Assembly (NCBI RefSeq): GCF_009932725.1
Contig: NZ_BLJU01000003.1
Location: 62,001 to 126,000 of the forward strand
Source of the DNA: Pseudomonas yangonensis
GTDB lineage: Bacteria; Pseudomonadota; Gammaproteobacteria; Pseudomonadales; Pseudomonadaceae
Reading direction: 5' to 3'
DNA: 64,000 nt
Shown: one piece after another, positions 39,654 through 48,228 of the stretch
Position numbering within the stretch: the stretch's first letter is position 1
Layout of the letters: each line of letters starts with the position of its first letter
Notes under the pieces: generated by a model
The model's database searches: none
Seen by the model: the letters and a program-made list of their open reading frames with translations, nothing else
What the model was told of the DNA's origin: nothing
Made by a program: the position numbers and the translations under genes

Positions 39654-40967
39654 ATGAACGCCCGCGTTCACCAGCCCGTCCACAGCCCACAGCATGCCGC
39701 TTCCTATTACGCCGCCAGCGTCAATCGCCAGCAGGCCTACCCACCGCTGGACGGCGAACGGCAGGTGGACGTGTGCATCGTCGGTGGCGGGTTCAGCGGC
39801 CTGAACACGGCCATCGAGCTGGCACAGAAAGGCCTCTCGGTGGCGTTGCTGGAGGCGCGCAAGATCGGCTGGGGCGCCAGCGGCCGCAACGGCGGGCAGC
39901 TGATTCGAGGCGTCGGCCATGATGTCGAGCAGTTCGAATCGGTGGTCGGCAAGGAGGGCGTGCGCCAGTTCAAGCTGATGGGTCTGGAAGCCGTGGAGAT
40001 CGTGCGCAGCCGCGTCGGGCAGTTTCGCATCGACTGCGACCTGACCTGGGGCTATTGCGATCTGGCCAACAAGGCGGCACACATGGACGGTTTTGCCGAG
40101 GACAAGGCCGAGCTGGAAAGCCTCGGTTATCGCCACGAACTGCGCATGGTGCCGAAGGAGCGCATCCATGAGGTGGTCGGCTCCGACAATTACCACGGCG
40201 CCATGATCGACATGGGCTCGGGCCATCTGCACCCGCTGAATCTCGCGCTCGGCGAAGCCGCTGCCGCCCAGTCGCTGGGCGTGCAGCTGTTCGAAGACTC
40301 ACCGGTGACCGGCATCGACTACGGCAGTGAAGTGCGTGTGCACACTGCCAACGGCCAGGTGCGCGCCAAGTACTTGGTGCTGGCCTGCAATGCCTACATC
40401 AACGGTCTCAACCCGACGCTGAGCGGCAAGGTGCTACCGGCCGGCAGCTATATCATCGCCACCGAACCGCTCTCCGAAGAGCAGGCGCGCCAGCTGATCC
40501 CGCAGAACATGGCGCTGTGCGACCAGCGCGTGACCGTCGACTACTACCGCCTCTCGGCCGACCGCCGCCTGCTGTTCGGCGGTGCCTGCCACTATTCCGG
40601 GCGCGATCCGGTCGACATCGCCGCCTACATGCGGCCGAAGATGCTCAAGGTATTCCCGCAGCTGGCCAACGTGCGTATCGACTTCCAGTGGGGCGGGATG
40701 ATCGGCATCGGTGCCAACCGCCTGCCACAGATCGGCCGACTCAAGGACCAGCCCAACGTGTTCCACGCCCAGGCCTACGCCGGGCACGGCGTCAACGCCA
40801 CGCATCTGGCAGGCAAGCTGCTCGCCGAGGCCATCGCCGGACAGGAAAGCCGCGGCTTCGACCTGTTCGCCCAGGTCCCGCACATGACCTTCCCCGGCGG
40901 CAAGCACCTGCGCTCGCCGCTGCTGGCACTGGGGATGGCCTGGCACCGGCTTAAAGAGTTGCTGTAG
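39654..40967 (+). CDS. FAD-dependent oxidoreductase, gamma-glutamylputrescine oxidase-like (PuuB/PauB)
   Basis: 437 residues from ATG 39654 (RBS AGGA). DAO-fold: FAD-binding VGGGFSGLNTA near the N-terminus, the GWGASGRNGGQ loop, and the C-terminal HAQAYAGHGVNATHL. This pattern is shared by PuuB and PauB enzymes that oxidise gamma-glutamyl-polyamines to aldehydes. Substrate is inferred from family and from a KauB/PuuC-type dehydrogenase 3.3 kb downstream. Confidence 0.83.
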   Translation: MNARVHQPVHSPQHAASYYAASVNRQQAYPPLDGERQVDVCIVGGGFSGLNTAIELAQKGLSVALLEARKIGWGASGRNGGQLIRGVGHDVEQFESVVGKEGVRQFKLMGLEAVEIVRSRVGQFRIDCDLTWGYCDLANKAAHMDGFAEDKAELESLGYRHELRMVPKERIHEVVGSDNYHGAMIDMGSGHLHPLNLALGEAAAAQSLGVQLFEDSPVTGIDYGSEVRVHTANGQVRAKYLVLACNAYINGLNPTLSGKVLPAGSYIIATEPLSEEQARQLIPQNMALCDQRVTVDYYRLSADRRLLFGGACHYSGRDPVDIAAYMRPKMLKVFPQLANVRIDFQWGGMIGIGANRLPQIGRLKDQPNVFHAQAYAGHGVNATHLAGKLLAEAIAGQESRGFDLFAQVPHMTFPGGKHLRSPLLALGMAWHRLKELL

Positions 40968-41023
40968 GCCTGCGAATTGCGGCTCGAGCCGCTCCTGCGG
41001 GTGCCGTGCAGTGAAGCCGGCCC

Positions 41024-41245
41024 CTACAGCTTCCAGAACGGCAGGCGCGCCTCGCGCTCGGCCTGGGCGCGGCTCAGGCCGATGTCGCGCAACTGCTGAT
41101 CGGTGAGCTTGCGCAGCGTGCCCCGTGTATTCAGACGCCGCCAGAAAGCCGGCCAGTTGCGGCCGAAGTAGCGCGCCTCATCCTTGCACGGCGTTCCCCG
41201 CACGAACTCGCCCACTGCGAAATCTGTCCTGCTGAATCCGCTCAT
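41024..41245 (-). CDS. DUF1127 small protein
   Basis: 73 residues from ATG 41245 (RBS GGGAG). C-terminal DUF1127 motif WRRLNTRGTLRKLTDQQLRDIGLSRAQ. Such proteins bind RNA or act in phosphate and sulfur responses in other bacteria; role here unknown. Divergent from the MocR gene. Confidence 0.75.
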   Translation of the reverse strand: MSGFSRTDFAVGEFVRGTPCKDEARYFGRNWPAFWRRLNTRGTLRKLTDQQLRDIGLSRAQAEREARLPFWKL

Positions 41246-41428
41246 GGTTGCTCTCCCGCTGCCTTCTGTCATGGGAGATCAGCATGGCGTGATCATAAAA
41301 TGCATGACAGATCCAAAAATCTCTTATTAACTCCATACAGATTTCGCCGTTTTCCCACTGAATGGAATTTTTCCCGGCGATCTGTACTGGTTGCTGTCCA
41401 TACACCTTGCAACAGGCGGACGACTGTC

Positions 41429-42883
41429 ATGACGCTCTATCTGAACCTGGCCGAACTGATCGGCACCCGTATCGAGCAGGGACTGTACCGCCCAGGCGAC
41501 CGCCTGCCGTCGATACGCAGCCTGAGCCAGGAACATGGCGTCAGCCTGAGCACCGTGCAGCAGGCCTACCGCCACCTCGAGGACATGGGGCTGGCCGCGC
41601 CGCGACCGAAGTCCGGATACTTCGTGCCGGTGGGGCGGCAGATGCCCGCCCTGCCGCAGATCAGTCGAGCCGCACAGCGCCCCGTGGAAGTTTCGCAGTG
41701 GGATCACGTACTGGAACTGATCAGCAGCTCGCCACAGCGCGACATGTTGCAGTTGGGCCGTGGCCGCCCCGATATCAGCGGCCCGACGCTCAAGCCGCTG
41801 CTGCGCAACCTGTCGCGCCAGGCGCGCCGGCAGGACCCGGACGTACTCACCTATGGCGGCATTCGCGGTGATATTCGCCTGCGGGAACAGATCGCCCGGC
41901 TGATGCTCGACTCCGGCTGCCAACTGGAAGCCCAGGATCTGGTGGTCACCACCGGTTGCCACGAAGCCCTGTCGGCGGCCGTGCGCGCCATCTGCCAGCC
42001 CGGTGACATCGTCGCGGTCGACTCGCCGAGCTTCCATGGCGTCATGCAGGCGCTCAAGGGCTTCGGCATGAAGGCGCTGGAGCTGCCCACCGACCCGCTC
42101 ACCGGGATCAGCCTCGATGCCTTGGAGATGGCTCTGGAGCAGTGGCCGATCAAGGCCATCCAGCTCACTCCCAACTGCAACAACCCGCTCGGCTACATCA
42201 TGCCCGACGCCAACAAGCGCGCCCTGGTTGCTCTGGCGCAGCGCTTCGATGTGGCCATCATCGAGGACGACGTCTACGCCGACCTCGCCTACAGCTACCC
42301 GCGCCCACGCAGCATCAAGTCCTTCGACGAGGACGGTCGCGTGCTGTTCTGCAGCTCATTCTCCAAGACCCTGGCGCCAGGCCTGCGGGTCGGCTGGATC
42401 GCCCCGGGGCGCTACCTGGAGCAGGTGGTGCACATGAAGTACCTGGGCACCGGCAGTACCGCGCAGCTGCCACAGCTGGCGCTGGCCGAATACCTCAAGG
42501 ACGGGCATTACGAACCGCACCTAAGGCGCATGCGCGCGCAGTACCTGCGCAGCCGCGACCTGATGGTGGATTGGGTCAGCCGCTATTTCCCGGCCGGCAC
42601 CCGGGTCAGCCGACCGCAGGGCAGCTTTATGCTCTGGGTGGAGATGCCACAGGGCTTCGACAGCCAGAAGCTCAATCGCGCGCTGCTGCCGCACAAGATC
42701 CAGATCGCGCCGGGCAGCATTTTTTCCGCGGCCGGCAAGTACCGCAACTGCATCCGCCTGAACTACGCCGAACCGCCGAGCGCGGCCCTAGAGGCAGCGG
42801 TGAAGCAGATCGGTACGACCATCGCCGAGCTGATCGAGGAAGCCGACCTGCAGCAGACCCGGGCGCTGGGGCAATGGCGGTGA
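41429..42883 (+). CDS. MocR-type regulator (GntR winged helix fused to aminotransferase fold)
   Basis: 484 residues from ATG 41429; the longer frame to 41300 is unsupported. GntR DNA-binding domain at about 1-70 (LYRPGDRLPSIRSLSQEHGVSLSTVQQAYRHLE) and an aminotransferase class-I domain with PLP lysine in SFSKTLAPGLRVGW. MocR proteins use PLP plus a ligand such as GABA to control transport and catabolic genes. Targets may include the convergent MFS gene or genes elsewhere in the catabolic region; none is proved. Confidence 0.86.
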   Translation: MTLYLNLAELIGTRIEQGLYRPGDRLPSIRSLSQEHGVSLSTVQQAYRHLEDMGLAAPRPKSGYFVPVGRQMPALPQISRAAQRPVEVSQWDHVLELISSSPQRDMLQLGRGRPDISGPTLKPLLRNLSRQARRQDPDVLTYGGIRGDIRLREQIARLMLDSGCQLEAQDLVVTTGCHEALSAAVRAICQPGDIVAVDSPSFHGVMQALKGFGMKALELPTDPLTGISLDALEMALEQWPIKAIQLTPNCNNPLGYIMPDANKRALVALAQRFDVAIIEDDVYADLAYSYPRPRSIKSFDEDGRVLFCSSFSKTLAPGLRVGWIAPGRYLEQVVHMKYLGTGSTAQLPQLALAEYLKDGHYEPHLRRMRAQYLRSRDLMVDWVSRYFPAGTRVSRPQGSFMLWVEMPQGFDSQKLNRALLPHKIQIAPGSIFSAAGKYRNCIRLNYAEPPSAALEAAVKQIGTTIAELIEEADLQQTRALGQWR

Positions 42884-42889
42884 GGGGAT

Positions 42890-44038
42890 TCAGGAGCGCG
42901 CTGCCTCCATCTCGCTGAAGGCGCCACGCTTGCTCGCCAGGATGATGAACACCAACGCACCGGTAGCCATCATCAGTGGCAGCGCATGGCCGCTCAGCCA
43001 CTGGCTGACGGCGCCGGTGGTCAACGGCCCGATCAGGCAGCCCAGCCCCCACAGCTGGGCGACGTGAGCATTGGCGCGCACCAGTTCGTCGTCACGATAA
43101 CGCTCACCGATCATGATCAGCGACAAGGTGAACAAGCCACCTGCGCTGGCGCCGAAGGCCACCAGCACCGGCCAGATCAACGGCGTGTGCAGCAAGGGTG
43201 GAATGGCCAGGCTGGAAACCAGCAGCACGCAACCACAGGCGCGGAACAGCAACTGCCGCGACATGCGGTCGGCCAGCCAGCCGATGGGCAGCTGCAGCAC
43301 CGCATCGCCGACCACCACAACGCTGACCATGAACAACGCCACCTCCTGGGTGAAGCCCTGGCGCAGACCGTAGATCGGCAACAGGGTCAGCATCATCGCT
43401 TCGAAGGCGGCGAACAGCATCACTGCCCAGGCGATCGCCGGCAGTTTGCGGCAGAACACCAGCAGCCCGCGCCCGGAAGCGCTGTGTGCATCCACCTGTG
43501 GCGCGCCGCTGCGCCCGATCAGGATCAGCGAGCCGCCGATCAGCAGGCACACGCCCGTCCAGAAACCCCGGTCGGTGGCCGTGCCGAGCGCCGTCAGCAG
43601 CAGAGGGCCGCTGAGCTGGCTGAGGGCATAGCCGGTGCCGTACAGGGCCACCAGGCGACCGCGCCACTTCTCCACGGCGAGTTGGTTGATCCAGCTTTCG
43701 CCCAGGATGAACACCACGGTCAGCGCCACACCGATGAACAGGCGCAGACCGACCCAGACCGCATAGTTCTGCACCAGCGCCAACCCCGCCACCGACACCG
43801 CGCCGAGCAGCAGGCACAGCTGCATCAGCACGGTGGTACCGAAGCGCGCCGCCAGGCGCCCCGCCAGCAAGGCACCGAGCAGCACGCCAACGGCTGGGGT
43901 CGCGGCCATCACCCCGATGGCAAAGGAGTCGTAGCCCCAGCTTTCCAGGCGCAGCGACACCAGCGGCATGGTCACGCCCAGCGCCAGGCCGATGCTGATG
44001 ACTGCCGCACAGACGGCGAAATAGGTGCCCCAACGCAT
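42890..44038 (-). CDS. MFS transporter
   Basis: 382 residues, 12 predicted helices. The A-motif-like GRLAARFG in loop 2-3 and GYALSQLSGP mark a major facilitator of the YcaD/YfkF-like class. Substrate unknown. Convergent with the MocR gene, 6 bases between stops; the kauB-type gene lies upstream on the same strand. Confidence 0.83.
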   Translation of the reverse strand: MRWGTYFAVCAAVISIGLALGVTMPLVSLRLESWGYDSFAIGVMAATPAVGVLLGALLAGRLAARFGTTVLMQLCLLLGAVSVAGLALVQNYAVWVGLRLFIGVALTVVFILGESWINQLAVEKWRGRLVALYGTGYALSQLSGPLLLTALGTATDRGFWTGVCLLIGGSLILIGRSGAPQVDAHSASGRGLLVFCRKLPAIAWAVMLFAAFEAMMLTLLPIYGLRQGFTQEVALFMVSVVVVGDAVLQLPIGWLADRMSRQLLFRACGCVLLVSSLAIPPLLHTPLIWPVLVAFGASAGGLFTLSLIMIGERYRDDELVRANAHVAQLWGLGCLIGPLTTGAVSQWLSGHALPLMMATGALVFIILASKRGAFSEMEAARS

Positions 44039-44076
44039 TGGCGAATTCCTTGGCTGATGAGCCGCTGCAAAGACAA

Positions 44077-44103
44077 CGGCCGGGTTCCTCGGGAACCCGG
44101 CCG
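44077..44103. terminator. Strong GC hairpin after the aldehyde dehydrogenase gene
   Basis: CGGCCGGGTTCC-TCG-GGAACCCGGCCG, perfect 12-bp arms without a T-run. Could end transcription from 44232 or act as an mRNA-stability element. Confidence 0.5.
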
Positions 44104-44119
44104 TAGGTTTCGGGGAGCG

Positions 44120-44188
44120 AGGTAGCCGGCAGTTTCGCTGCGCTCTCGGCCCTCTCCCCCAGCCCCTCTCCCATGAATGGAAGAGGGG
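44120..44188. repeat. Interspersed repeat, copy 2
   Basis: Second copy of the element at 18182-18250, same orientation, with AGGTAGCCGGCA and the CGGCCCTCTCCCCCAGCCC block and a final CCCCTCT…AGAGGGG hairpin. Confidence 0.65.
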
Positions 44189-44231
44189 AGCCGATCACCT
44201 GGCCGACGACCAGGAGGTCGCCCCGCTATCG

Positions 44232-45725
44232 TTACAACTTGATCCAGGTGGACTTCAGCTCGGTGTACTTGTCGAACGCGTGCAGCGACTTGTCGCGACC
44301 GTTGCCGGACTGCTTGAAGCCGCCGAACGGCGCGGTCATGTCGCCGCCGTCGTACTGGTTGATCCACACGCTGCCGGCGCGCAGCGCCTTGCCCACCAGG
44401 TGGGCGCGCGAGAGGTTGCTGGTCCACACCGCAGCGGCCAGGCCGTAAACGGTGTCGTTGGCGATGGCAATGGCCTCGTCCTGATCGTCGAAACCGATCA
44501 CCGACAGCACCGGGCCGAAGATCTCTTCCTGGGCAATGCGCATGGCGTTGCTCACGCCGTCGAAGATGGTCGGTTCGACGTAGGTGCCGCCGGTCTCTTC
44601 CATCACCCGCTTGCCCCCGGCCACCAGCTTGGCGCCGTCGTCGTGACCGGCCTGGATGTAATTCAGCACGTTGTTCATCTGCGTGGTGTCGACCAGGGCA
44701 CCGACGTTGGTGTCCGGGTCCAGCGGGTTGCCCGGTTTCCAGGCCTTGATCGCCTCGACCACCATCGGCACGAACCTGTCCTTGATCGAGTTTTCCACCA
44801 GCAGGCGCGAGCCGGCGGTGCAGACTTCGCCCTGGTTGAAGGCGATGGCGCTGGCGGCGGCTTCGGCAGCGGCCTGCAGGTCAGGTGCGTCGGCGAAGAC
44901 GATGTTCGGGCTCTTGCCGCCGGCCTCCAGCCAGACGCGCTTCATGTTCGACTCGCCGGCGTAGACCATCAGCTGCTTGGCGATCTTGGTCGAGCCGGTG
45001 AACACCAGGGTGTCGACGTCCATGTGCAGGGCCAGGGCCTTGCCGACGGTGTGGCCGAAGCCCGGTAGCACGTTGAATACGCCAGCCGGGATGCCGGCCT
45101 CGATGGCCAGCTGGGCGATGCGGATGCCGGTCAGCGGCGACTTCTCGGAGGGCTTGAGGATGATGGAGTTACCGGTGGCCAACGCCGGACCGAGCTTCCA
45201 GCAGGACATCAGCAGCGGGAAGTTCCACGGCACGATGGCGGCGACCACGCCCACCGGCTCGCGGGTGACCAGCCCGAGCTGATCGTGAGGCGTGGCGGCA
45301 ACTTCGTCATAGACCTTGTCGATGGCCTCGCCGCTCCAGCGAATGGCGTTGGCCGCGCTGTTCACGTCGATGCTCAGCGAATCGCTGATCGGCTTGCCCA
45401 TGTCCAGGGTTTCCAGCAGAGCCAGCTCCTGGCCATTCTCCTCGATCAGCTCGGCGAAGCGGATCATGACCTTCTTGCGCTGGGCCGGCGCCATACGGGA
45501 CCACACGCCGGAGTCGAAGGTGGCGCGGGCGTCCTTGACCGCCAGCTCGGCATCGGCCTGATCACAGCTGGCCACCAGGCCGAGCAGACGCCCGTCGACC
45601 GGGCTGATGCACTCGAAGGTGGCGCCGGACTCGGCAGCGCGATATTCGCCGTGGATGAAGGCGCGGGTTTCGATGGTCAGGGTCTTGGCGCGTTGTTCCC
45701 AGTCGCTACGAGTCAGGCTAGTCAT
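44232..45725 (-). CDS. Aldehyde dehydrogenase, PuuC/KauB type
   Basis: 497 residues. Catalytic Cys in GEVCTAGSR and general-base Glu in LEAGGKSPN; NAD-fold motif FTGSTK. Closest by pattern to PuuC and KauB, which oxidise gamma-glutamyl-gamma-aminobutyraldehyde and related omega-aminoaldehydes. Together with the PuuB-like enzyme, GabT and GabD it would complete a route from putrescine to succinate. Preceded by a 254-base regulatory gap with a GGCCAGC/GCTGGCC palindrome (45791-45806). Confidence 0.9.
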   Translation of the reverse strand: MTSLTRSDWEQRAKTLTIETRAFIHGEYRAAESGATFECISPVDGRLLGLVASCDQADAELAVKDARATFDSGVWSRMAPAQRKKVMIRFAELIEENGQELALLETLDMGKPISDSLSIDVNSAANAIRWSGEAIDKVYDEVAATPHDQLGLVTREPVGVVAAIVPWNFPLLMSCWKLGPALATGNSIILKPSEKSPLTGIRIAQLAIEAGIPAGVFNVLPGFGHTVGKALALHMDVDTLVFTGSTKIAKQLMVYAGESNMKRVWLEAGGKSPNIVFADAPDLQAAAEAAASAIAFNQGEVCTAGSRLLVENSIKDRFVPMVVEAIKAWKPGNPLDPDTNVGALVDTTQMNNVLNYIQAGHDDGAKLVAGGKRVMEETGGTYVEPTIFDGVSNAMRIAQEEIFGPVLSVIGFDDQDEAIAIANDTVYGLAAAVWTSNLSRAHLVGKALRAGSVWINQYDGGDMTAPFGGFKQSGNGRDKSLHAFDKYTELKSTWIKL

Positions 45726-45790
45726 TCCGGCATCCTCTCAATGGGTGGAAGCGGCGCCCGCAGGGACGCGCACTGTCAATAATTCTGCAA

Positions 45791-45806
45791 GGCCAGCTCG
45801 CTGGCC
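45791..45806. promoter_or_regulatory. Palindrome in the aldehyde dehydrogenase-cupin gap
   Basis: GGCCAGC-TC-GCTGGCC, perfect arms. A second pair ATGTT/AACAT flanks a T-run at 45884-45903. Both lie between divergent genes. Confidence 0.35.
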
Positions 45807-45979
45807 AAATCCTGTTCGCCACACTAAACCAGAGGCCTGTGGCTTTTCAATATTTTTGACATAGGCAGGTAAAAGCCCTTGTCATGTTCGTTTTTTTAAA
45901 CATAGACTGCTGCCACGTCTTTGCCGTCGCGCCCTGCCGGCCGCGCGGCTGCCGCCATCGACCACCACGGAACAGCCAG

Positions 45980-46339
45980 ATGACCATCGAGCAGATCGTC
46001 GACTTCGCCCAGGCCGGCACGGCCGCCGAACACTATCGCCCCGCAGCGGAGAAAGTGCTCAAGGGCGACCCCGAGCAGAGCGTACGCAACCATTACAGCA
46101 GCCCCTGCGGTCAGTTCAGCACCGGCATCTGGGAAGGTGCAGTGGGCCAGTGGACGGTGAACTACACCGAGCACGAGTACTGCGAGATCCTCCAGGGTGT
46201 TTCCGTGCTGCGTGATGCCGATGGCAACGCCAAGACCGTACGCGCCGGCGACCGCTTCGTGATTCCCGCCGGGTTCTCCGGCACCTGGGAAGTGCTGGAA
46301 GCCTGCCGCAAGGTCTACGTGATCTTCGAGCCCAAGTAA
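45980..46339 (+). CDS. Cupin domain protein
   Basis: 119 residues from ATG 45980. Single cupin barrel with the pattern NYTEHEYCEILQG and V.AGDRFVIPAGFSGTWEV, as in DUF861/ureidoglycine-aminohydrolase-like cupins. Divergent from the aldehyde dehydrogenase, so possibly linked to polyamine metabolism. The function is not established. Confidence 0.82.
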   Translation: MTIEQIVDFAQAGTAAEHYRPAAEKVLKGDPEQSVRNHYSSPCGQFSTGIWEGAVGQWTVNYTEHEYCEILQGVSVLRDADGNAKTVRAGDRFVIPAGFSGTWEVLEACRKVYVIFEPK

Positions 46340-46407
46340 GTACCTGACCCCGAGCCTGACGCACTGGTTCCGGGCTCGCCGAATCCTGTTGTTGCTTGTC
46401 ACCCTTC

Positions 46408-46432
46408 GACCCGCCTCGCGCGGGTCTTTTTC
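46408..46432 (+). terminator. Terminator of the cupin gene
   Basis: Stem GACCCG…CGGGTC followed by TTTTT; convergent with the MFS gene that ends at 46448. Confidence 0.75.
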
Positions 46433-46447
46433 TGCACAATGGCTGCC

Positions 46448-47587
46448 TCAGCGGGCGGGCACAGCCTCGACTACAGCCGAGCGCATGGTGCCTGCCAGCA
46501 AAGCCAGCAACGCGAAAAGCACCACGGCATGCGTCAGGCTCAGCCAGCTCGCCAGAGCGCCGAACACCGGTGCACCCAACGTCTGGCCAACGGCAATGCC
46601 AAGAAAGGCGATGGTCAGTCCGGTGGCGGGGCGTTCTGACAATGCCGCCACGCCCCAGACCAGATAGATGCCGCTCAGCGTGATGTAGGCCGCGCCGAAC
46701 AGCGCGCCGCCGAGCAGCACCAGGGCCGGCATGCCACCCATGCCGACCAGGACGATGGCCGCCGCCAGCGCGGCCAGACACAGCCGGTGCGCCCAGTCGA
46801 TGCCCAGCCTGGCGACCAGAGCGCCAGCCCCGGCACCGGCGATCCCGGCGGCGCCGATCACCACCCAGAGCAATCCGGCCCCAGCGCTCTGCCACCCCAG
46901 ACGCTGCGCCACGATCTCGCTGCCGAACGACCACAAGGCCGTACTGGCCGCGCCCATCAGCAGGGACGCCACCACCAGTCGCTTCAAGGTGGCGCTGAAC
47001 AGTGCAGCGCCAGCGTGAGCCTGCACAGGCGGCGCGGCGGTACGCGGCACATGCAAAATCGCCAGCACCGCCAGCACGCATGCCGCGGCTGCGAAAACGC
47101 CGTAGGCCAGCCGCCACTCGGCGCCAAACATCAGTGCGACCGGGCCGGACAGAATCACGCCTGCACTGGTGCCGGCGTTGATCAGGGTATTGGTGCCGTC
47201 CTGACGCTGCGGCTGGACGATCGCCGCCACTGCTGCGGCCATGGGCGGTGAAGCCAGCCCCGTGCTCACGCCCGCGAGCAATACCGCAGCGGCGAGCCAG
47301 AACGCCGATGGCGCGAGGGCGATACCGAGCATACCGAGCATGGCGATCGATGCGGCAACGAAGGCGACGGTACGCGCGCCGAGGCGCTCGGTCAGTTGTG
47401 CGGCGACGACGATGGCGAGGCAGTAGCCAAGAAAGGAGCCACCGGCGATCAGGCCGCCAACGGCGTCCGGCAGAGCGAGATCAGCATCGATCTGCGGCAG
47501 GAACAGGCCGAAAGCGAAACGGGCGAAGCCGTAGCACACCGCGATCAGGCCGAAGCCCGTGACACCAAGGCGCCATTCACGGGTCAT
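46448..47587 (-). CDS. MFS transporter of the YbfB/YjiJ-like class
   Basis: 379 residues, 12 helices. N-terminal GYGFARFAFGLFLPQI and the AAQLTERLGAR loop are typical of this MFS class. It overlaps the preceding tetR stop (ATGA), so the pair is one operon. Likely a regulated efflux or uptake pump with unknown substrate. Confidence 0.85.
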   Translation of the reverse strand: MTREWRLGVTGFGLIAVCYGFARFAFGLFLPQIDADLALPDAVGGLIAGGSFLGYCLAIVVAAQLTERLGARTVAFVAASIAMLGMLGIALAPSAFWLAAAVLLAGVSTGLASPPMAAAVAAIVQPQRQDGTNTLINAGTSAGVILSGPVALMFGAEWRLAYGVFAAAACVLAVLAILHVPRTAAPPVQAHAGAALFSATLKRLVVASLLMGAASTALWSFGSEIVAQRLGWQSAGAGLLWVVIGAAGIAGAGAGALVARLGIDWAHRLCLAALAAAIVLVGMGGMPALVLLGGALFGAAYITLSGIYLVWGVAALSERPATGLTIAFLGIAVGQTLGAPVFGALASWLSLTHAVVLFALLALLAGTMRSAVVEAVPAR

Positions 47588-48111
47588 GCCTGCCCCCGCA
47601 GGGCCAGCAGCGTCGCCGCGCGCCCTGCCGTGGCCACTGCAGCCGGGCCGCGGTAGCTGGCCGCGGCCGTGGCACCTTCGAAGAGAATGACCACCTGCTC
47701 GACCAGTTCCTCATCGGGGCTGACGCCCAACTGTCGGGTGAGAATCCGCCGCACCGTCTCGCTGAAGCGCGCCTTGTACGCCGCCACGACCTCGGTGACT
47801 TCCGGCAGGGCCGTGCCGAGTTCGCCCTGGGCACGCAGAAACAGACAGCCCCGCGCACCTTCCTCGCCCATCCAGCTGGTCAGTGCATCGAACAACGCCG
47901 CGACGCTGTCCAACTCCAGGCGCTGCAGGAAGCGCTGTCCACGTGTCATCAACACGGCAGCGATCAGCTCGTTCTTGCTGCCCGCGTGCTTGTACAGCGT
48001 GCGGCTGGACATCCCGGCGGCCTGCGCCAGACGATCCATGCCGGTTGCGTTGAAGCCGTGACGGTCGAACAGCTCTTCGGCCACGGATATAAGCTTGGCG
48101 TCGATATTCAT
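47584..48111 (-). CDS. TetR family regulator
   Basis: 175 residues. N-terminal TetR helix-turn-helix at about 10-52 (AEELFDRHGFNATGMDRLAQAAGMSSRTLYKHAGSKNEL). Overlaps the MFS gene by 4 bases and has a perfect palindrome immediately upstream, which is most likely the operator for repression of itself and the pump. Confidence 0.87.
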   Translation of the reverse strand: MNIDAKLISVAEELFDRHGFNATGMDRLAQAAGMSSRTLYKHAGSKNELIAAVLMTRGQRFLQRLELDSVAALFDALTSWMGEEGARGCLFLRAQGELGTALPEVTEVVAAYKARFSETVRRILTRQLGVSPDEELVEQVVILFEGATAAASYRGPAAVATAGRAATLLALRGQA

Positions 48112-48118
48112 GGAATCA

Positions 48119-48140
48119 AGGTAAAACGATCATTTTACCT
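48119..48140. promoter_or_regulatory. TetR operator
   Basis: AGGTAAAA-CGATCA-TTTTACCT, perfect 8-bp arms, 8 bases upstream of the tetR ATG. Confidence 0.7.
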
Positions 48141-48165
48141 CGTCAACCAATCATAGATGCTCGGG

Positions 48166-48196
48166 CAAAAAAAACCCGCACAGGGCGGGTCTTTTC
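48166..48196 (-). terminator. Terminator of gabT
   Basis: Minus-strand hairpin ACCCGCCC…GCGGGT followed by a run of eight T, beyond the gabT stop. Confidence 0.8.
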
Positions 48197-48228
48197 ATCA
48201 GCACGCACAGGCGTGCTCAGGGTCCGGC

